DNA of 64,000 bases, from contig NZ_RJSG01000002.1 in NCBI RefSeq assembly GCF_003725775.1, forward strand, positions 1,206,400-1,270,399, given 5' to 3'. This DNA comes from Nocardioides marmorisolisilvae. Its GTDB lineage: Bacteria; Actinomycetota; Actinomycetes; Propionibacteriales; Nocardioidaceae. Below, one piece after another: positions 45,360 through 53,521 of the stretch. The notes beneath the pieces were generated by a model. That model saw nothing but the letters and a program-made list of their open reading frames with translations, had not been told where the DNA came from and made no database searches. The number at the start of each line of letters is the position of its first letter. Position 1 is the stretch's first letter. The position numbers were made by a program, and so were the translations under genes.

Positions 45360-46157
45360 ATGGGACGACCGACGACAGGCTTCGCCTACCTGGACGGGGC
45401 GGCACCGGTGATCGCGTTCGCGCACCGGGGTGGGGCCGAGCACCCCGACCTGATCGGCCTGGAGAACACCGCGCACGCGTTCCGGCACGCGGTCGCACTC
45501 GGGTACCGCTACCTGGAGACCGACGTGCACCTGACCGCCGACGGACGGCTGGTCGCCTTCCACGACGAGGTGCTCGACCGGATGACCGACGCGGCCGGGC
45601 CGATCGTCACCGCCTCGCGCGAGGTGCTGGACGGAGCCCGGATCGCTGGTGAGCACGCCCTCCCGCTGATGGCCGACCTGCTCGACGAGTTCCCCGAGGC
45701 CCGGTTCAACATCGACCTGAAGTCTCCCGGTTCCGGGCCGGCCCTGATCGAGCTGGTCGAGGCGCGCAACGCGTTCGACCGGATCTGCGTCGGCGCGTTC
45801 TCCCTGGAACGGATGCACGAGTTCCGCAGGCTCGCCCGTGGAAGGATCGCCACGGCAGCGACCCCGGTCGAGGTGGTCGCCTTCCTGCAGCCGAGTGCCC
45901 GGCTGGCGCGCCTGCTCACCCGGGGCCAGGTGTCCGCCCTGCAGGTGCCACCCCAACGCAACGGGTTGCCGATCGTGACCGCGTCGTTCGTACGCCGGGT
46001 GCACGCGGCCGGCGCGCAGGTGCACGTGTGGACCATCGACGAGGAGTCCGAGATGCACCGGCTCCTGGACCTGGGGGTCGACGGGATCTTCACCGACCGC
46101 ACCGATCTGCTCAAGGCGGTGCTCACCGAGCGCGGCCAGTGGCAGGACCGGTCGTGA
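45360..46157 (+). CDS. glpQ-like: Glycerophosphodiester phosphodiesterase
   Basis: The 265-residue TIM-barrel enzyme has the GDPD motifs AFAHRGGAEHPD, ENTAHAFRHAVALGYRYLETDVHLT (within residues 38-62) and FHDEVLDRMTD, with metal ligands E, D and H in place. It splits glycerophosphodiesters to glycerol-3-phosphate and an alcohol. No signal peptide is evident, so it acts in the cytoplasm. Its stop overlaps the start of the MFS gene in GTGA, suggesting that the transporter handles a related substrate. Confidence 0.92.
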   Translation: MGRPTTGFAYLDGAAPVIAFAHRGGAEHPDLIGLENTAHAFRHAVALGYRYLETDVHLTADGRLVAFHDEVLDRMTDAAGPIVTASREVLDGARIAGEHALPLMADLLDEFPEARFNIDLKSPGSGPALIELVEARNAFDRICVGAFSLERMHEFRRLARGRIATAATPVEVVAFLQPSARLARLLTRGQVSALQVPPQRNGLPIVTASFVRRVHAAGAQVHVWTIDEESEMHRLLDLGVDGIFTDRTDLLKAVLTERGQWQDRS

Positions 46158-47527
46158 CCACCACCCTGGAGCCGGCGGCCGATCGCCTGCGCCAGCAGAA
46201 GGCGTGGAACTGGTACGACTGGGCGAACTCGGCGTTCTACACGACGGTCCTCTCGGTGATGTTCGCGCCGTACATGATCACCGTCGCCGGCAAGGCGGCC
46301 GGCTGCGTGGATGCGGACGAGACCTGCAAGCGCACCGTCGACGTGCTGGGCCTGCACCTGGCGTCCGGATCCCTGCCCAGCTACCTGACCAGCTTCGCCA
46401 CGATCAGCAGTGCCTTCGTCCTTCCCGTCGTCGGGTCGTTCGTCGACCGCTCGGCGCACAAGAAGTGGCACATGGCGGCGTACGCGTGGGCCGGCGCGCT
46501 GGTCGGTGGCCTGCTGTTCTTCCTGGCCGGTGACCACTGGCAGCTCGGCGCCGTCGCGGTGGTGGTGAGCAGCATCCTGGCCGGGTGCTCCCTGGTGAGC
46601 TACTACGCGATCCTGGTCGACATCTCCACCGAGGACGAGCGGGACCGGGCGTCCTCCCGCGGGTGGGCCTGGGGGTACCTCGGCGGCGGCTTGCTGCTCG
46701 CGCTGAACCTGGTCCTGTTCCTGGGCCACGATACGTTCGGGCTGTCCAAGTCGATATCCGTGCGGATCTCGCTGCTCTCCGCGGCCGTGTGGTGGGCCGC
46801 GTTCACGGTGATCCCGTTCGTCCGGCTGCGTGACTACGCACCGTCCGCGGTAGTACCCGAGCCCGGGGGCGTCCTGCGGCGCAGCTTCGGCCAGCTGTTC
46901 GCGACGTTGCGCGACCTGCCGAACTACCCGATGACGCTGACGTTCCTGCTCGCCTACCTGTTCTACAACGACGGCATCCAGACCGTGATCTACGCCGCGT
47001 CGACGTACGGCGAGAAGCAGCTGGGCTTCGGCACCTCGGTCCTGATCGCCACGATCCTGCTGATCCAGTTCGTGGCGTTCGGCGGGGCGCTCTTCTTCGG
47101 TCGGCTGGCGCAGACCTACGGCGCCTACCGCTCGATCCTGTGGGGCACTGTCGCCTGGATGGTGATCGTGGTGGCGGCCCTCGCACTCCCCCGCAAGAAC
47201 GTGGTGCTGTTCGTGCTCGTCGCCATCGCGATCGGCCTCGTGATGGGCGGGACCCAGGCGTTGTCCCGGTCGTTCTTCAGCCTGCTGATCCCCCGTGGTC
47301 GCGAAGGCGAGTACTTCGCCCTGTACGGCGCGGCCGAGCGCGGCACGTCCTGGTTCGGCACGCTGCTGTTCGGGGTGGTGTTCCAGATCACCGGCTCCTA
47401 CCGCCCGGCGATCCTCGCCCTGATCGTCTTCTTCGTGCTCGGGGCGTTCTTCCTCCTGCGGCTCGACCCGGAGCGCGGCATCCGGGAGGCCGGCAACGAG
47501 GTCCCGGTCACACTTCCCGCCGGGTAG
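46154..47527 (+). CDS. MFS transporter, UMF1/Atg22-like
   Basis: The 457-residue protein has about twelve membrane helices and begins with the UMF1 signature AWNWYDWANSAFYTTVLSV. Other family features are LVSYYAILVDISTEDERDRA, GWAWGYLGGGLLLALNLV and QALSRSFFSLLIPRGREGEY. Bacterial members are putative permeases of unknown substrate. GTG 46154 overlaps the GDPD stop by four bases. Confidence 0.9.
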   Translation: MTTTLEPAADRLRQQKAWNWYDWANSAFYTTVLSVMFAPYMITVAGKAAGCVDADETCKRTVDVLGLHLASGSLPSYLTSFATISSAFVLPVVGSFVDRSAHKKWHMAAYAWAGALVGGLLFFLAGDHWQLGAVAVVVSSILAGCSLVSYYAILVDISTEDERDRASSRGWAWGYLGGGLLLALNLVLFLGHDTFGLSKSISVRISLLSAAVWWAAFTVIPFVRLRDYAPSAVVPEPGGVLRRSFGQLFATLRDLPNYPMTLTFLLAYLFYNDGIQTVIYAASTYGEKQLGFGTSVLIATILLIQFVAFGGALFFGRLAQTYGAYRSILWGTVAWMVIVVAALALPRKNVVLFVLVAIAIGLVMGGTQALSRSFFSLLIPRGREGEYFALYGAAERGTSWFGTLLFGVVFQITGSYRPAILALIVFFVLGAFFLLRLDPERGIREAGNEVPVTLPAG

Positions 47528-47552
47528 ACCAGTTCAGCCCGTTTCGGGGATC

Positions 47553-47580
47553 GGGAATCCTCAAACTCCTTGGGTCGTTG
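47553..47580 (+). promoter_or_regulatory. SigR/SigH-type promoter of rbpA
   Basis: GGGAAT (47553-47558) is followed by exactly 18 bases and GTTG (47577-47580), an exact match to the sigma-R/sigma-H consensus GGGAAT-N18-GTT. In Streptomyces rbpA is under sigma-R control during disulfide stress. The predicted leader is about 150 bases and contains the G10 run. Confidence 0.8.
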
Positions 47581-47615
47581 ACGATCCTGAGGTTGACTGA
47601 TTCTGGGCCGCCTCA

Positions 47616-47625
47616 GGGGGGGGGG
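47616..47625 (+). repeat. G10 homopolymer in the rbpA leader
   Basis: Ten consecutive G residues lie between the sigma-R-type promoter and the rbpA ribosome binding site. It may be a slippage site or a length error in sequencing; the run is outside any gene. Confidence 0.9.
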
Positions 47626-47740
47626 AACCGACCAGCCGGACCGACCGTCCGACGTCACGATCCCCTTGCCTGGCCGTCCTGAAGGTTGTACGCATGAGTA
47701 AGGCCACGATCTGGCCTGAAGACATATTGGAGGAAGCACC

Positions 47741-48136
47741 ATGGGAGACCGCACACTGCGAGGCGCGCGCCTCGGTGGCCAGAGCTTCGAGGACGAGCGT
47801 GGCATCGAGTTCGCCGCACGCCAGCAGGTCGGCTACCAGTGCGCGAACGGCCACCACTTCGAGATCACGATGTCGGTCGAGGCCGAGGTGCCCGCGAACT
47901 GGGAGTGCCCGCGTTGCGGCGCCCTGGGCCTGAGCGTCGACGGCATCCTGCCGGAGGAGAAGGTCGAGAAGCCGGCCCGCACGCACTGGGACATGCTGCT
48001 CGAGCGTCGCTCCATCAAGGAGCTCGAGGACATCCTCACCGAGCGCCTGGAGCTGCTCCGCGGCGGCGAGATCGGGCCGGCGCACCTGCACCGCCCGGTC
48101 AAGAAGACCGCTGCCAAGAAGAAGGTGAAGGCCTAG
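47741..48136 (+). CDS. rbpA: RNA polymerase-binding protein RbpA
   Basis: The 131-residue actinobacterial protein stabilises the principal sigma factor on RNA polymerase and opens promoters. It has GIEFAARQQVGYQCANGHHF, a zinc or zinc-like CPRCGALG cluster and the sigma-interaction domain RTHWDMLLERRSIKELEDIL. The Lys-rich tail is longer than in Mycobacterium. ATG 47741 follows GGAGGAA. A sigma-R-type promoter lies 160 bases upstream. Confidence 0.96.
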   Translation: MGDRTLRGARLGGQSFEDERGIEFAARQQVGYQCANGHHFEITMSVEAEVPANWECPRCGALGLSVDGILPEEKVEKPARTHWDMLLERRSIKELEDILTERLELLRGGEIGPAHLHRPVKKTAAKKKVKA

Positions 48137-48139
48137 CCC

Positions 48140-48649
48140 TCACCGATCCTCGGGATCGATGACGTCGCCCTGGACCACATCCGGTCCGGGGCGACGAGCA
48201 TTTCCGGGCCCGTTCCCCGGCCCGTTCCCCGGTCCGTTCCCCGGCCCGAAACCGGCGCCGGGGCCACCCTGGACGAAGACCAGGCGACGAGCGAGCACCC
48301 GTGAGAGCAACCGGCGGCCGAGCGGCCGGGTCAGCGGCAGGATCAGGAAGATGCCGAACACGTCGGTGACGAAGCCGGGGCTGATCATCAGGGTGCCGCC
48401 GACGACGATCAAGATCCCGTCAGCCAGCTCCTTGGCCGGCATCCGCCCCTCGGCGAGCGCGATCCGGAACGCCGTCCACGCCCGGGCGCCCTCGCGCTTG
48501 AGGAGCCAGGAGCCGAGGATGCTGTCCGCGATCAGCAGCAGGATCGTCCACCACGGGCCGATCACCTGCCCGACCTGGATCAGCACGTAGATCTCCGCGA
48601 TCGGGACCAGGATGAACGCGATCACCAGGAACAGCGGGAGGCGGCGCAT
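48140..48649 (-). CDS. fxsA: FxsA family membrane protein
   Basis: This 169-residue protein has the FxsA domain: LFLVIAFILVPIAEIYVLIQ, WWTILLLIADSILGSWLLKR and DGILIVVGGTLMISPGFVTD, forming about three membrane helices. FxsA relieves exclusion of phage T7 by the F plasmid in E. coli; its general role is unknown. The C-terminal tail contains four tandem GNGP units. ATG 48649 overlaps the DinB stop by one base; GTG 48652 is an alternative. It converges with rbpA, three bases apart. Confidence 0.85.
   Translation of the reverse strand: MRRLPLFLVIAFILVPIAEIYVLIQVGQVIGPWWTILLLIADSILGSWLLKREGARAWTAFRIALAEGRMPAKELADGILIVVGGTLMISPGFVTDVFGIFLILPLTRPLGRRLLSRVLARRLVFVQGGPGAGFGPGNGPGNGPGNGPGNARRPGPDVVQGDVIDPEDR
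48201..48248 (+). repeat. Four tandem 12-base repeats in the FxsA tail
   Basis: Four units of consensus TTCCCCGGCCCG (first unit slightly diverged) run from 48201 to 48248 and encode (GNGP) repeats in the minus-strand protein. Copy number is likely to vary among strains. Confidence 0.9.
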
Positions 48650-49176
48650 CACTCGCCCACCGTCCCGTCGACCGACTCGCGCAGGAGGTCGGCGTGCCCG
48701 TTGTGCCGGGCGTACTCCTCGAGCATGTGCAGCAGGATCCACCGCAGGCTGAACGGGGCGTCGTCGGTCCGGCTCGGACGCGCTGAGAGCGAGTCCAGGC
48801 CCCCGTCGGCCAGGGCCGTCGCGACCTGGGAGCGCGCCAGGCCGACCGCGGCGTCGTAGGCCGCGAACAGGTCCGCGGACGGATCGGTCGATCCCGTCCG
48901 CCACTCCCAGTCGGGGTCGTCCTTCCAGTCCACGGAGTCCCAGGGTTCGCCGAGCTCGCCGCCGAGGTAGACCCGGGAGAACCAGCTGGCCTCGACCAGG
49001 GTCAGGTGCTTCATCATCCCGCCGAGCGTCATCGTCGACGGGCCGACCGTGGCCGCCAGCCCGGCCGGGTCCACGCCGGAGACCTTCGCCCGGAAGGTGT
49101 CGCGGTGGTAGTCCAGGAAGGCCACCAGCGTCTCGGCCTCGGTCGCGCGCAGCGGCGGGTCGACGCGTTCGCTCAT
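48649..49176 (-). CDS. DinB-like (DUF664/mycothiol transferase-type) protein
   Basis: The 175-residue four-helix protein has the DUF664 pattern TLVAFLDYHRDTFRAKVSGVD, STMTLGGMMKHLTLVEASWF and LLHMLEEYARHNGHADLLRE, with three histidines placed as metal ligands in H54, H150 and H159 regions. Actinobacterial members are predicted mycothiol-dependent transferases. ATG 49176 is leaderless. A paralogue lies at 56534-57085. Confidence 0.85.
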   Translation of the reverse strand: MSERVDPPLRATEAETLVAFLDYHRDTFRAKVSGVDPAGLAATVGPSTMTLGGMMKHLTLVEASWFSRVYLGGELGEPWDSVDWKDDPDWEWRTGSTDPSADLFAAYDAAVGLARSQVATALADGGLDSLSARPSRTDDAPFSLRWILLHMLEEYARHNGHADLLRESVDGTVGE

Positions 49177-49188
49177 GGCCTCACGCTA
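49174..49188 (-). promoter_or_regulatory. Leaderless promoter of the DinB-fxsA operon
   Basis: Minus-strand TAGCGT (49188-49183), six bases, then ATG 49176. Confidence 0.55.
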
Positions 49189-49614
49189 GCCGGAGGGTCA
49201 ACCCGATACCCGGGGACCGAAGATGGGCGGCGGGGGGAGGAACGGGACCTTCGGACCGCCCGCACGATGACTGGATGCCACCGGGCGACCGTTGTCTACT
49301 GGCGCCGCACTCCCCCCGTGTTCTCCCGTCCCGGTCACGAGGCTCCGACTCGCCGAGGAGGTCCGCCCACACCGCGGCGGCCGGTGAGGCTTTCCTGCCC
49401 ATGTCGAAGCTCGCAAGCGAGACGATCTGCCTGGAGGAACGACGTAACCCAACTCATCCGGAGCCGTCCTGTCAACCACTCGCTGACCTGCGGGGATGGT
49501 GCAAAAACGCAGGTCAGACCTAAGACGTTCCGGCGAACAATTGGTGAATGAATTTTTTGGCCGACGGCGTGTCCTGCTGGACACGCACGAAGTACGAGTT
49601 GAGAGTTCGCGAGC
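49189..49614. other. Non-coding stretch of about 430 bases
   Basis: No convincing gene is visible: overlapping frames are low-complexity or shadow the next gene. Visible marks are GGGACCTTCGGACC (49244-49257), a palindrome-like site resembling DosR/DevR boxes; GCTCGC-AA-GCGAG near 49410; and the hairpin GCGTGTCC-TGCT-GGACACGC (49567-49586) just after the end of the kal operon on the minus strand. Confidence 0.5.
49567..49586 (-). terminator. Candidate terminator of the kdd-kamDE-kal operon
   Basis: A perfect 8-base stem (GCGTGTCC / GGACACGC) with a 4-base loop lies 30 bases after the kal stop on the minus strand. There is no U-tract, so the call is moderate. Confidence 0.5.
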
Positions 49615-50010
49615 TCAGGCCGGGACGACGCAGGTGCCCCGTGCCGTCGTCGCCACCAGTGGCTCGTCGAGCACGCGCGCTGCGGACTCGGAGACCTCCG
49701 GGGTGCCGCGCGCGATCACGGTCGCGGTGAACGCGATCTCCCGCGACCGGCTCCCGACCCTGACGAGCTCGGCCCGCACCTCGAGCACGTCGCCGGCCCG
49801 TACCGGGTTGAGGAACTGCACCTCGGCGTACGACGCGAACAGGCCTTCGTCCTCGTCGGTGGTGATGCACAGCTCGGTGGCCACGTCACCGAAGAGGCCC
49901 AGGCTGTACGCGCCGTCGACCAGGTTGCCCGCGTAGTGCGCGTGGCTGAAGGGCACGTAGCGCCGGTGGGTGATCACCAGTCCCGGCTGGCAGGCGTCGG
50001 TTCGCATCAT
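49615..50010 (-). CDS. kal: 3-aminobutyryl-CoA ammonia-lyase (hotdog fold)
   Basis: The 131-residue single-domain hotdog protein has YVPFSHAHYAGNLVDGAYSLGLFG and ASYAEVQFLNPVRAGDVLEVRAE, like the Kal enzyme that removes ammonia from 3-aminobutyryl-CoA to give crotonyl-CoA. A general MaoC or thioesterase role cannot be excluded from the fold. The assignment rests on its place as the last gene after kdd, kamD and kamE. ATG 50010 overlaps the kamE stop (TAATG). Confidence 0.8.
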   Translation of the reverse strand: MMRTDACQPGLVITHRRYVPFSHAHYAGNLVDGAYSLGLFGDVATELCITTDEDEGLFASYAEVQFLNPVRAGDVLEVRAELVRVGSRSREIAFTATVIARGTPEVSESAARVLDEPLVATTARGTCVVPA

Positions 50011-50774
50011 TACCTCGGTTCCTGAGGAGGCGCTCCAGCGCCGTCTCGAAGGGTCATGCGGTGCACCAGGAAGCTGGCGACCTCGCCGGGGGTGGTTCCC
50101 CGTCCGTAGATCCGGTCGACACCGAGCTCGGCGGCCATCGCCTCGTCGAACCGGGGGCCGCCGACGACCAGCAGCGGCCGACGGTCCGGCGGGAACGCCT
50201 CACGGAAGGCGGCCGACATCTCGCGGGTATTGAGCAGGTGCGCCTCGCGCTGGGTGACCACCTGGCTGACCAGGACGGCGTCAGCCTTCTCGGCGATCGC
50301 TTTCTCGACCAGGTCGGGCACCGAGACCTGGGCCCCGAGGTTCACGACCTTGAGCTCCCGGTAGTACTCGAGCCCCTTCTCCCCCGCGAAGCCCTTGATG
50401 TTGAGGATCGCGTCGATGCCGACGGTGTGCGCGTCGGTGCCGATGCAGGCGCCGACGACGACCAGGCGGCGCCGGAGGGCGGCCTTGACCGCGCCGTTGA
50501 CCTCCTTCGGGGTCAGCAGCGGGTAGTCGCGCTCGACGACCACGACCTGGCTGGGGTCGACCAGGTGCTTGACCGGCCCGTAGACGACGAAGAACGTGAA
50601 GTCGGGACCCATCGGCTTGGCGTGCACCACCAGCGCGGGCTCGATGCCCATCTTCGCGGCGAGCTGGGCTGCCGCGCCCTCGGCGACCTTCGAGTGCGGC
50701 ATCGGCAGGGTGAAGGACACCTGCACCATCCCGTCCCCGGTGGTGTCGCCGTACGGGCGGACCAGGCCGGTCAC
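50010..50774 (-). CDS. kamE: D-lysine/L-beta-lysine 5,6-aminomutase, cobalamin-binding beta subunit
   Basis: The 254-residue subunit binds adenosylcobalamin through GTDAHTVGIDAILNIKGF; D114, H116 and G119 form the DxHxxG base-off motif. The second half is a Rossmann-like domain (VNLGAQVSVPDLVEKAIAEK, LVVGGPRFDEAMAAELG). The family PLP lysine is also carried by this subunit. GTG 50774 overlaps the kamD stop by four bases. Length is close to the clostridial protein. Confidence 0.93.
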   Translation of the reverse strand: MTGLVRPYGDTTGDGMVQVSFTLPMPHSKVAEGAAAQLAAKMGIEPALVVHAKPMGPDFTFFVVYGPVKHLVDPSQVVVVERDYPLLTPKEVNGAVKAALRRRLVVVGACIGTDAHTVGIDAILNIKGFAGEKGLEYYRELKVVNLGAQVSVPDLVEKAIAEKADAVLVSQVVTQREAHLLNTREMSAAFREAFPPDRRPLLVVGGPRFDEAMAAELGVDRIYGRGTTPGEVASFLVHRMTLRDGAGAPPQEPR

Positions 50775-52342
50775 GGGGTGCCGTCCAGAAGGTCCATCGC
50801 CGGGTTGAAGAACCCCTCGGCCTTGCGGAACACGCCGTCCAGCCCGCGGCCGCCGTCGGCGGGCCGCTTCATCAGTCCGAAGGTGCCGTCGGCGATCGCC
50901 TCGAGGAGCGGGGCCTTCCCCGGCTCGTCGGCGATCCGCTCGAGGAGACCGATGGTCTCGGCGAGCACCTGGTTCGCGCGGCGGACGATGAACCCGTCCG
51001 GCGCCGGGACGAAGTCCTCGTGCAGGTCCCCGGCCGCGTCGAGCACGTAGCGCACGTTCTGCAAGGCCAGGTCGCGGTCCGAGAGCCACGGGGTGACCAC
51101 CGCCTCGGTCATCATCCCGACGAGCAGGATGCCCTGGCCGGTGAGCGCGCCGACGAGGTTGAAGAACCCGTCGAGCAGGTAGCCCCGGAAGACGTCGCCG
51201 GTCATGTGCCGGGTCGGCGGCATCCACTTCAGCGGGGCGTGCGGGAAGAGCTCGCGGGCCAGCAGCGCGTGCGCCAGCTCCAGGCGGAAGGACTGGGGCA
51301 CCTCGGGGTCGATCTCGAAGGCGTGCCCGAGCCCGAGCTGCCAGTCCTCCAGGCCGGCCTCCTTGGCGAAGTACTCGTTGAGGAGCTGGCTGGTCGTCAC
51401 CGTGTGCGCCGCCTCGACGGCATCAGCGGTGGTCAGGTAGTTGTCCTCGCCGGTGTTGATGACGATCCCGGCCCGGGCGTGCACCTGGCGGCTGAACCGC
51501 TGGTCCACGAAGGTGCGGATCGGGTTGATGTCGCGGAAGAGGATCCCGTACATCGAGTCGTTGAGCATCATGTCCAGGCGCTCGAGGCCGGCCAGGGTCG
51601 CGATCTCGGGCATGCAGAGCCCGGAGGCGTAGTTCGTCAGCCGGACGTAGCGGCCGAGCTCGCGGCTGCTGTCGTCCAGAGCGGCCCGCATCAGCCGGAA
51701 GTTCTCCTGGGTGGCGTAGGTGCCCGCGAAGCCTTCTCGGGTGGCTCCCTCGGGCACGTAGTCGAGGAGTGACTGCCCGGTCGAGCGGATCACCGCGATG
51801 ACGTCCGCCCCGGCGCGGGCTGCCGCCTGCGCCTGCGGGATGTCCTCGTGGATGTCGCCGGTCGCGACGATTAGGTAGATCCACGGCGTCCGTGGGGCGT
51901 CGCCGACCCGCTTGATCATCCGGTCCCGGGCGGTTCGTTGCGCATCGATGCGCCGTACGCCGGCCCGCACCGCGCGCGTGGCCGCCGTGCGGGACCGCGT
52001 CGCGTCGCGTCCTTCGGGCAGTCGGAACGTCACCGAGCCCGCAGCCGCCTTCTGCGCCAACGTGAGCAGGTCCTCGGCCTCGCCGCGGACCAGGGCGTCC
52101 CAGACGGGAAGCGCGAGGCCGTGCTCCAGGCCGGTGTCCGCACGGACCACGTCAGCGAGTCGGTTCACCCACGGGGTGCCCTCGGCGTCGGCGCCGGCGA
52201 GTCCTGCCATCCGCAGCGTGGCTCGCTCGACCGAGACGGTGGTGTGCTGCTTGGCCAGCCGGACGATCGGGCTGCCGACCTTGCGGGCGAGCGAACGCGC
52301 CTGCCGTACGACGGCAGGGTCGAGGTCCAGCTTCCCCCTCAT
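50771..52342 (-). CDS. kamD: Lysine 5,6-aminomutase, alpha subunit
   Basis: The 523-residue TIM-barrel subunit matches KamD in length and motifs: VRLTNYASGLCMPEIATLAG, LNDSMYGILFRDINPIRTF, NTGEDNYLTTADAVEAAHTV and HAFEIDPEVPQSF. With KamE it moves the terminal amino group of beta-lysine to C5. No reactivating factor (kamB/kamC) is encoded nearby, although clostridial enzymes need one. ATG 52342 overlaps the kdd stop (ATGA). Confidence 0.94.
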   Translation of the reverse strand: MRGKLDLDPAVVRQARSLARKVGSPIVRLAKQHTTVSVERATLRMAGLAGADAEGTPWVNRLADVVRADTGLEHGLALPVWDALVRGEAEDLLTLAQKAAAGSVTFRLPEGRDATRSRTAATRAVRAGVRRIDAQRTARDRMIKRVGDAPRTPWIYLIVATGDIHEDIPQAQAAARAGADVIAVIRSTGQSLLDYVPEGATREGFAGTYATQENFRLMRAALDDSSRELGRYVRLTNYASGLCMPEIATLAGLERLDMMLNDSMYGILFRDINPIRTFVDQRFSRQVHARAGIVINTGEDNYLTTADAVEAAHTVTTSQLLNEYFAKEAGLEDWQLGLGHAFEIDPEVPQSFRLELAHALLARELFPHAPLKWMPPTRHMTGDVFRGYLLDGFFNLVGALTGQGILLVGMMTEAVVTPWLSDRDLALQNVRYVLDAAGDLHEDFVPAPDGFIVRRANQVLAETIGLLERIADEPGKAPLLEAIADGTFGLMKRPADGGRGLDGVFRKAEGFFNPAMDLLDGTP

Positions 52343-53394
52343 CGCCGGCTCTCGAACAGGCTGCGCACCCCGGGCTGGGAGCGGTAGAGGTCCAGCGCGA
52401 GGGCCGCGTGGCCGGGGACGTAGCCGTTGCCGACGAGCATCGTGACGTCCGCGGCCAGGCCCTCGGCTCCGAGGGCAGCTGCGGAGAACGAGGTGGCCAT
52501 GGAGAAGAAGATCACCGTGCCGCCGGACGCGGTGGACAGCACGGCGCCACCCTCGCAGCCGGGTACGTCGACGCAGACCACGGTGACGGTGCCCGGTCCT
52601 CCGGCCGCAGTGACCGCGTCCCGGAGCCCAAGAGGATCACGGGCGTCCGCGAGCACCACGACGTCAGCGAGGCCGGAAGCCCGTAGCAGGCGCTCCTCGG
52701 TCTGATGGGGCACGACGCCGAGCAGCAGGTCGGCGCCGGCGTTGCGTGCGGCGGCCAGGCTCAGCGACCCCGACTTGCCGGCTGCCCCGATCACCGTGAC
52801 CACGACCGGGTCGCCCTCCCGGGCGAGCTTGTGGCCGAGCACGACCCGGCGGGTCAGCGCCGGCGCCCCGCAGACGTCCATCACCGCGATGGCGTCCTCG
52901 GTCGCCAGGTCGTCAGGCAGGACCGCTGCGATCGAGCGGCCGAACAGGATCGCGTGGCCGTCGGCGGGCACCTGCTCACTGGTGCCGTCCCAGCGCGCCA
53001 GGCCGTCGGTGATGACCAGGGGGGTCAGCGTCAGCGAGACCAGGGTCGCCACCCGGTCCCCCTCGGCGAGGCCGAGCGGCGAGTCGGGCCCGACCTCCTC
53101 GACGGTGCCGATCAGCATCCCGCCCGACCCGGTCACCGGGTTCTGCATCTTGCCGCGCTCGGCCACGATCGCGAGCACCTCCGCGCGCAGCCCGTCGGTG
53201 TCCCCGGCGTGCTTCTCCCACAGCTGGCGGAACGAGGCTGCGTCCAGGTTCAGCCGCTCGACCCGGACCCGCACCTCGTCGGACCAGAGCTCGGGTCGGG
53301 TGTCCAACCGGGACGCCGCCTGCGGCAGGGCGCCGGACGGCTCCAGGACCCGGTGGCTGCCCACCGGATCTCCCTCGACCAACACCCGTTCCAC
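52339..53394 (-). CDS. kdd: L-erythro-3,5-diaminohexanoate dehydrogenase
   Basis: The 351-residue protein has the Kdd N-terminal pattern GDPVGSHRVLEPSGALPQAA and MQNPVTGSGGMLIGTVEEVG, followed by a Rossmann motif VTVIGAAGKSGSLSLAAARN. It oxidises 3,5-diaminohexanoate to 5-amino-3-oxohexanoate with NAD. GTG 53394 is chosen because AGGGAG lies eight bases upstream and length then fits the clostridial enzyme; GTG 53364 (also with AGGGAG) and GTG 53463 are alternatives. It heads the minus-strand operon kdd-kamD-kamE-kal. Confidence 0.9.
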   Translation of the reverse strand: MERVLVEGDPVGSHRVLEPSGALPQAASRLDTRPELWSDEVRVRVERLNLDAASFRQLWEKHAGDTDGLRAEVLAIVAERGKMQNPVTGSGGMLIGTVEEVGPDSPLGLAEGDRVATLVSLTLTPLVITDGLARWDGTSEQVPADGHAILFGRSIAAVLPDDLATEDAIAVMDVCGAPALTRRVVLGHKLAREGDPVVVTVIGAAGKSGSLSLAAARNAGADLLLGVVPHQTEERLLRASGLADVVVLADARDPLGLRDAVTAAGGPGTVTVVCVDVPGCEGGAVLSTASGGTVIFFSMATSFSAAALGAEGLAADVTMLVGNGYVPGHAALALDLYRSQPGVRSLFESRR

Positions 53395-53521
53395 GATCTG
53401 ATCTCCCTCTGAAATCCGCTTTGCCAGGAAAATATCCCGTGTCGATGTGGAGAAACCGAACACTCTCTCCTACTCTGGCACTTGAGAGCCAGGTCACACA
53501 ACCGACACGCGAGGAGGGACG
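53395..53521. promoter_or_regulatory. Divergent promoter region between kdd and kamA
   Basis: This 127-base AT-richer region must hold both promoters. Minus-strand TATTTT (53435-53430) and plus-strand TACTCT (53472-53477) are possible -10 hexamers, neither with a strong -35. A short dyad TGGC-N8-GCCA (53478-53493) lies near the kamA side. A shared lysine-responsive regulator is likely but not visible. Confidence 0.4.

Noticed and set aside
49198-49584. 128-residue minus-strand ORF in the intergenic stretch
   Set aside because: Arg/Pro/Ser-rich, no ribosome site, no -10 at a leaderless distance, and it spans the hairpin at 49567.
53460-53463. Longest possible kdd start at GTG 53463
   Set aside because: It adds 23 residues absent from the family. 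GTG 53394 has a better ribosome site and gives the usual length.
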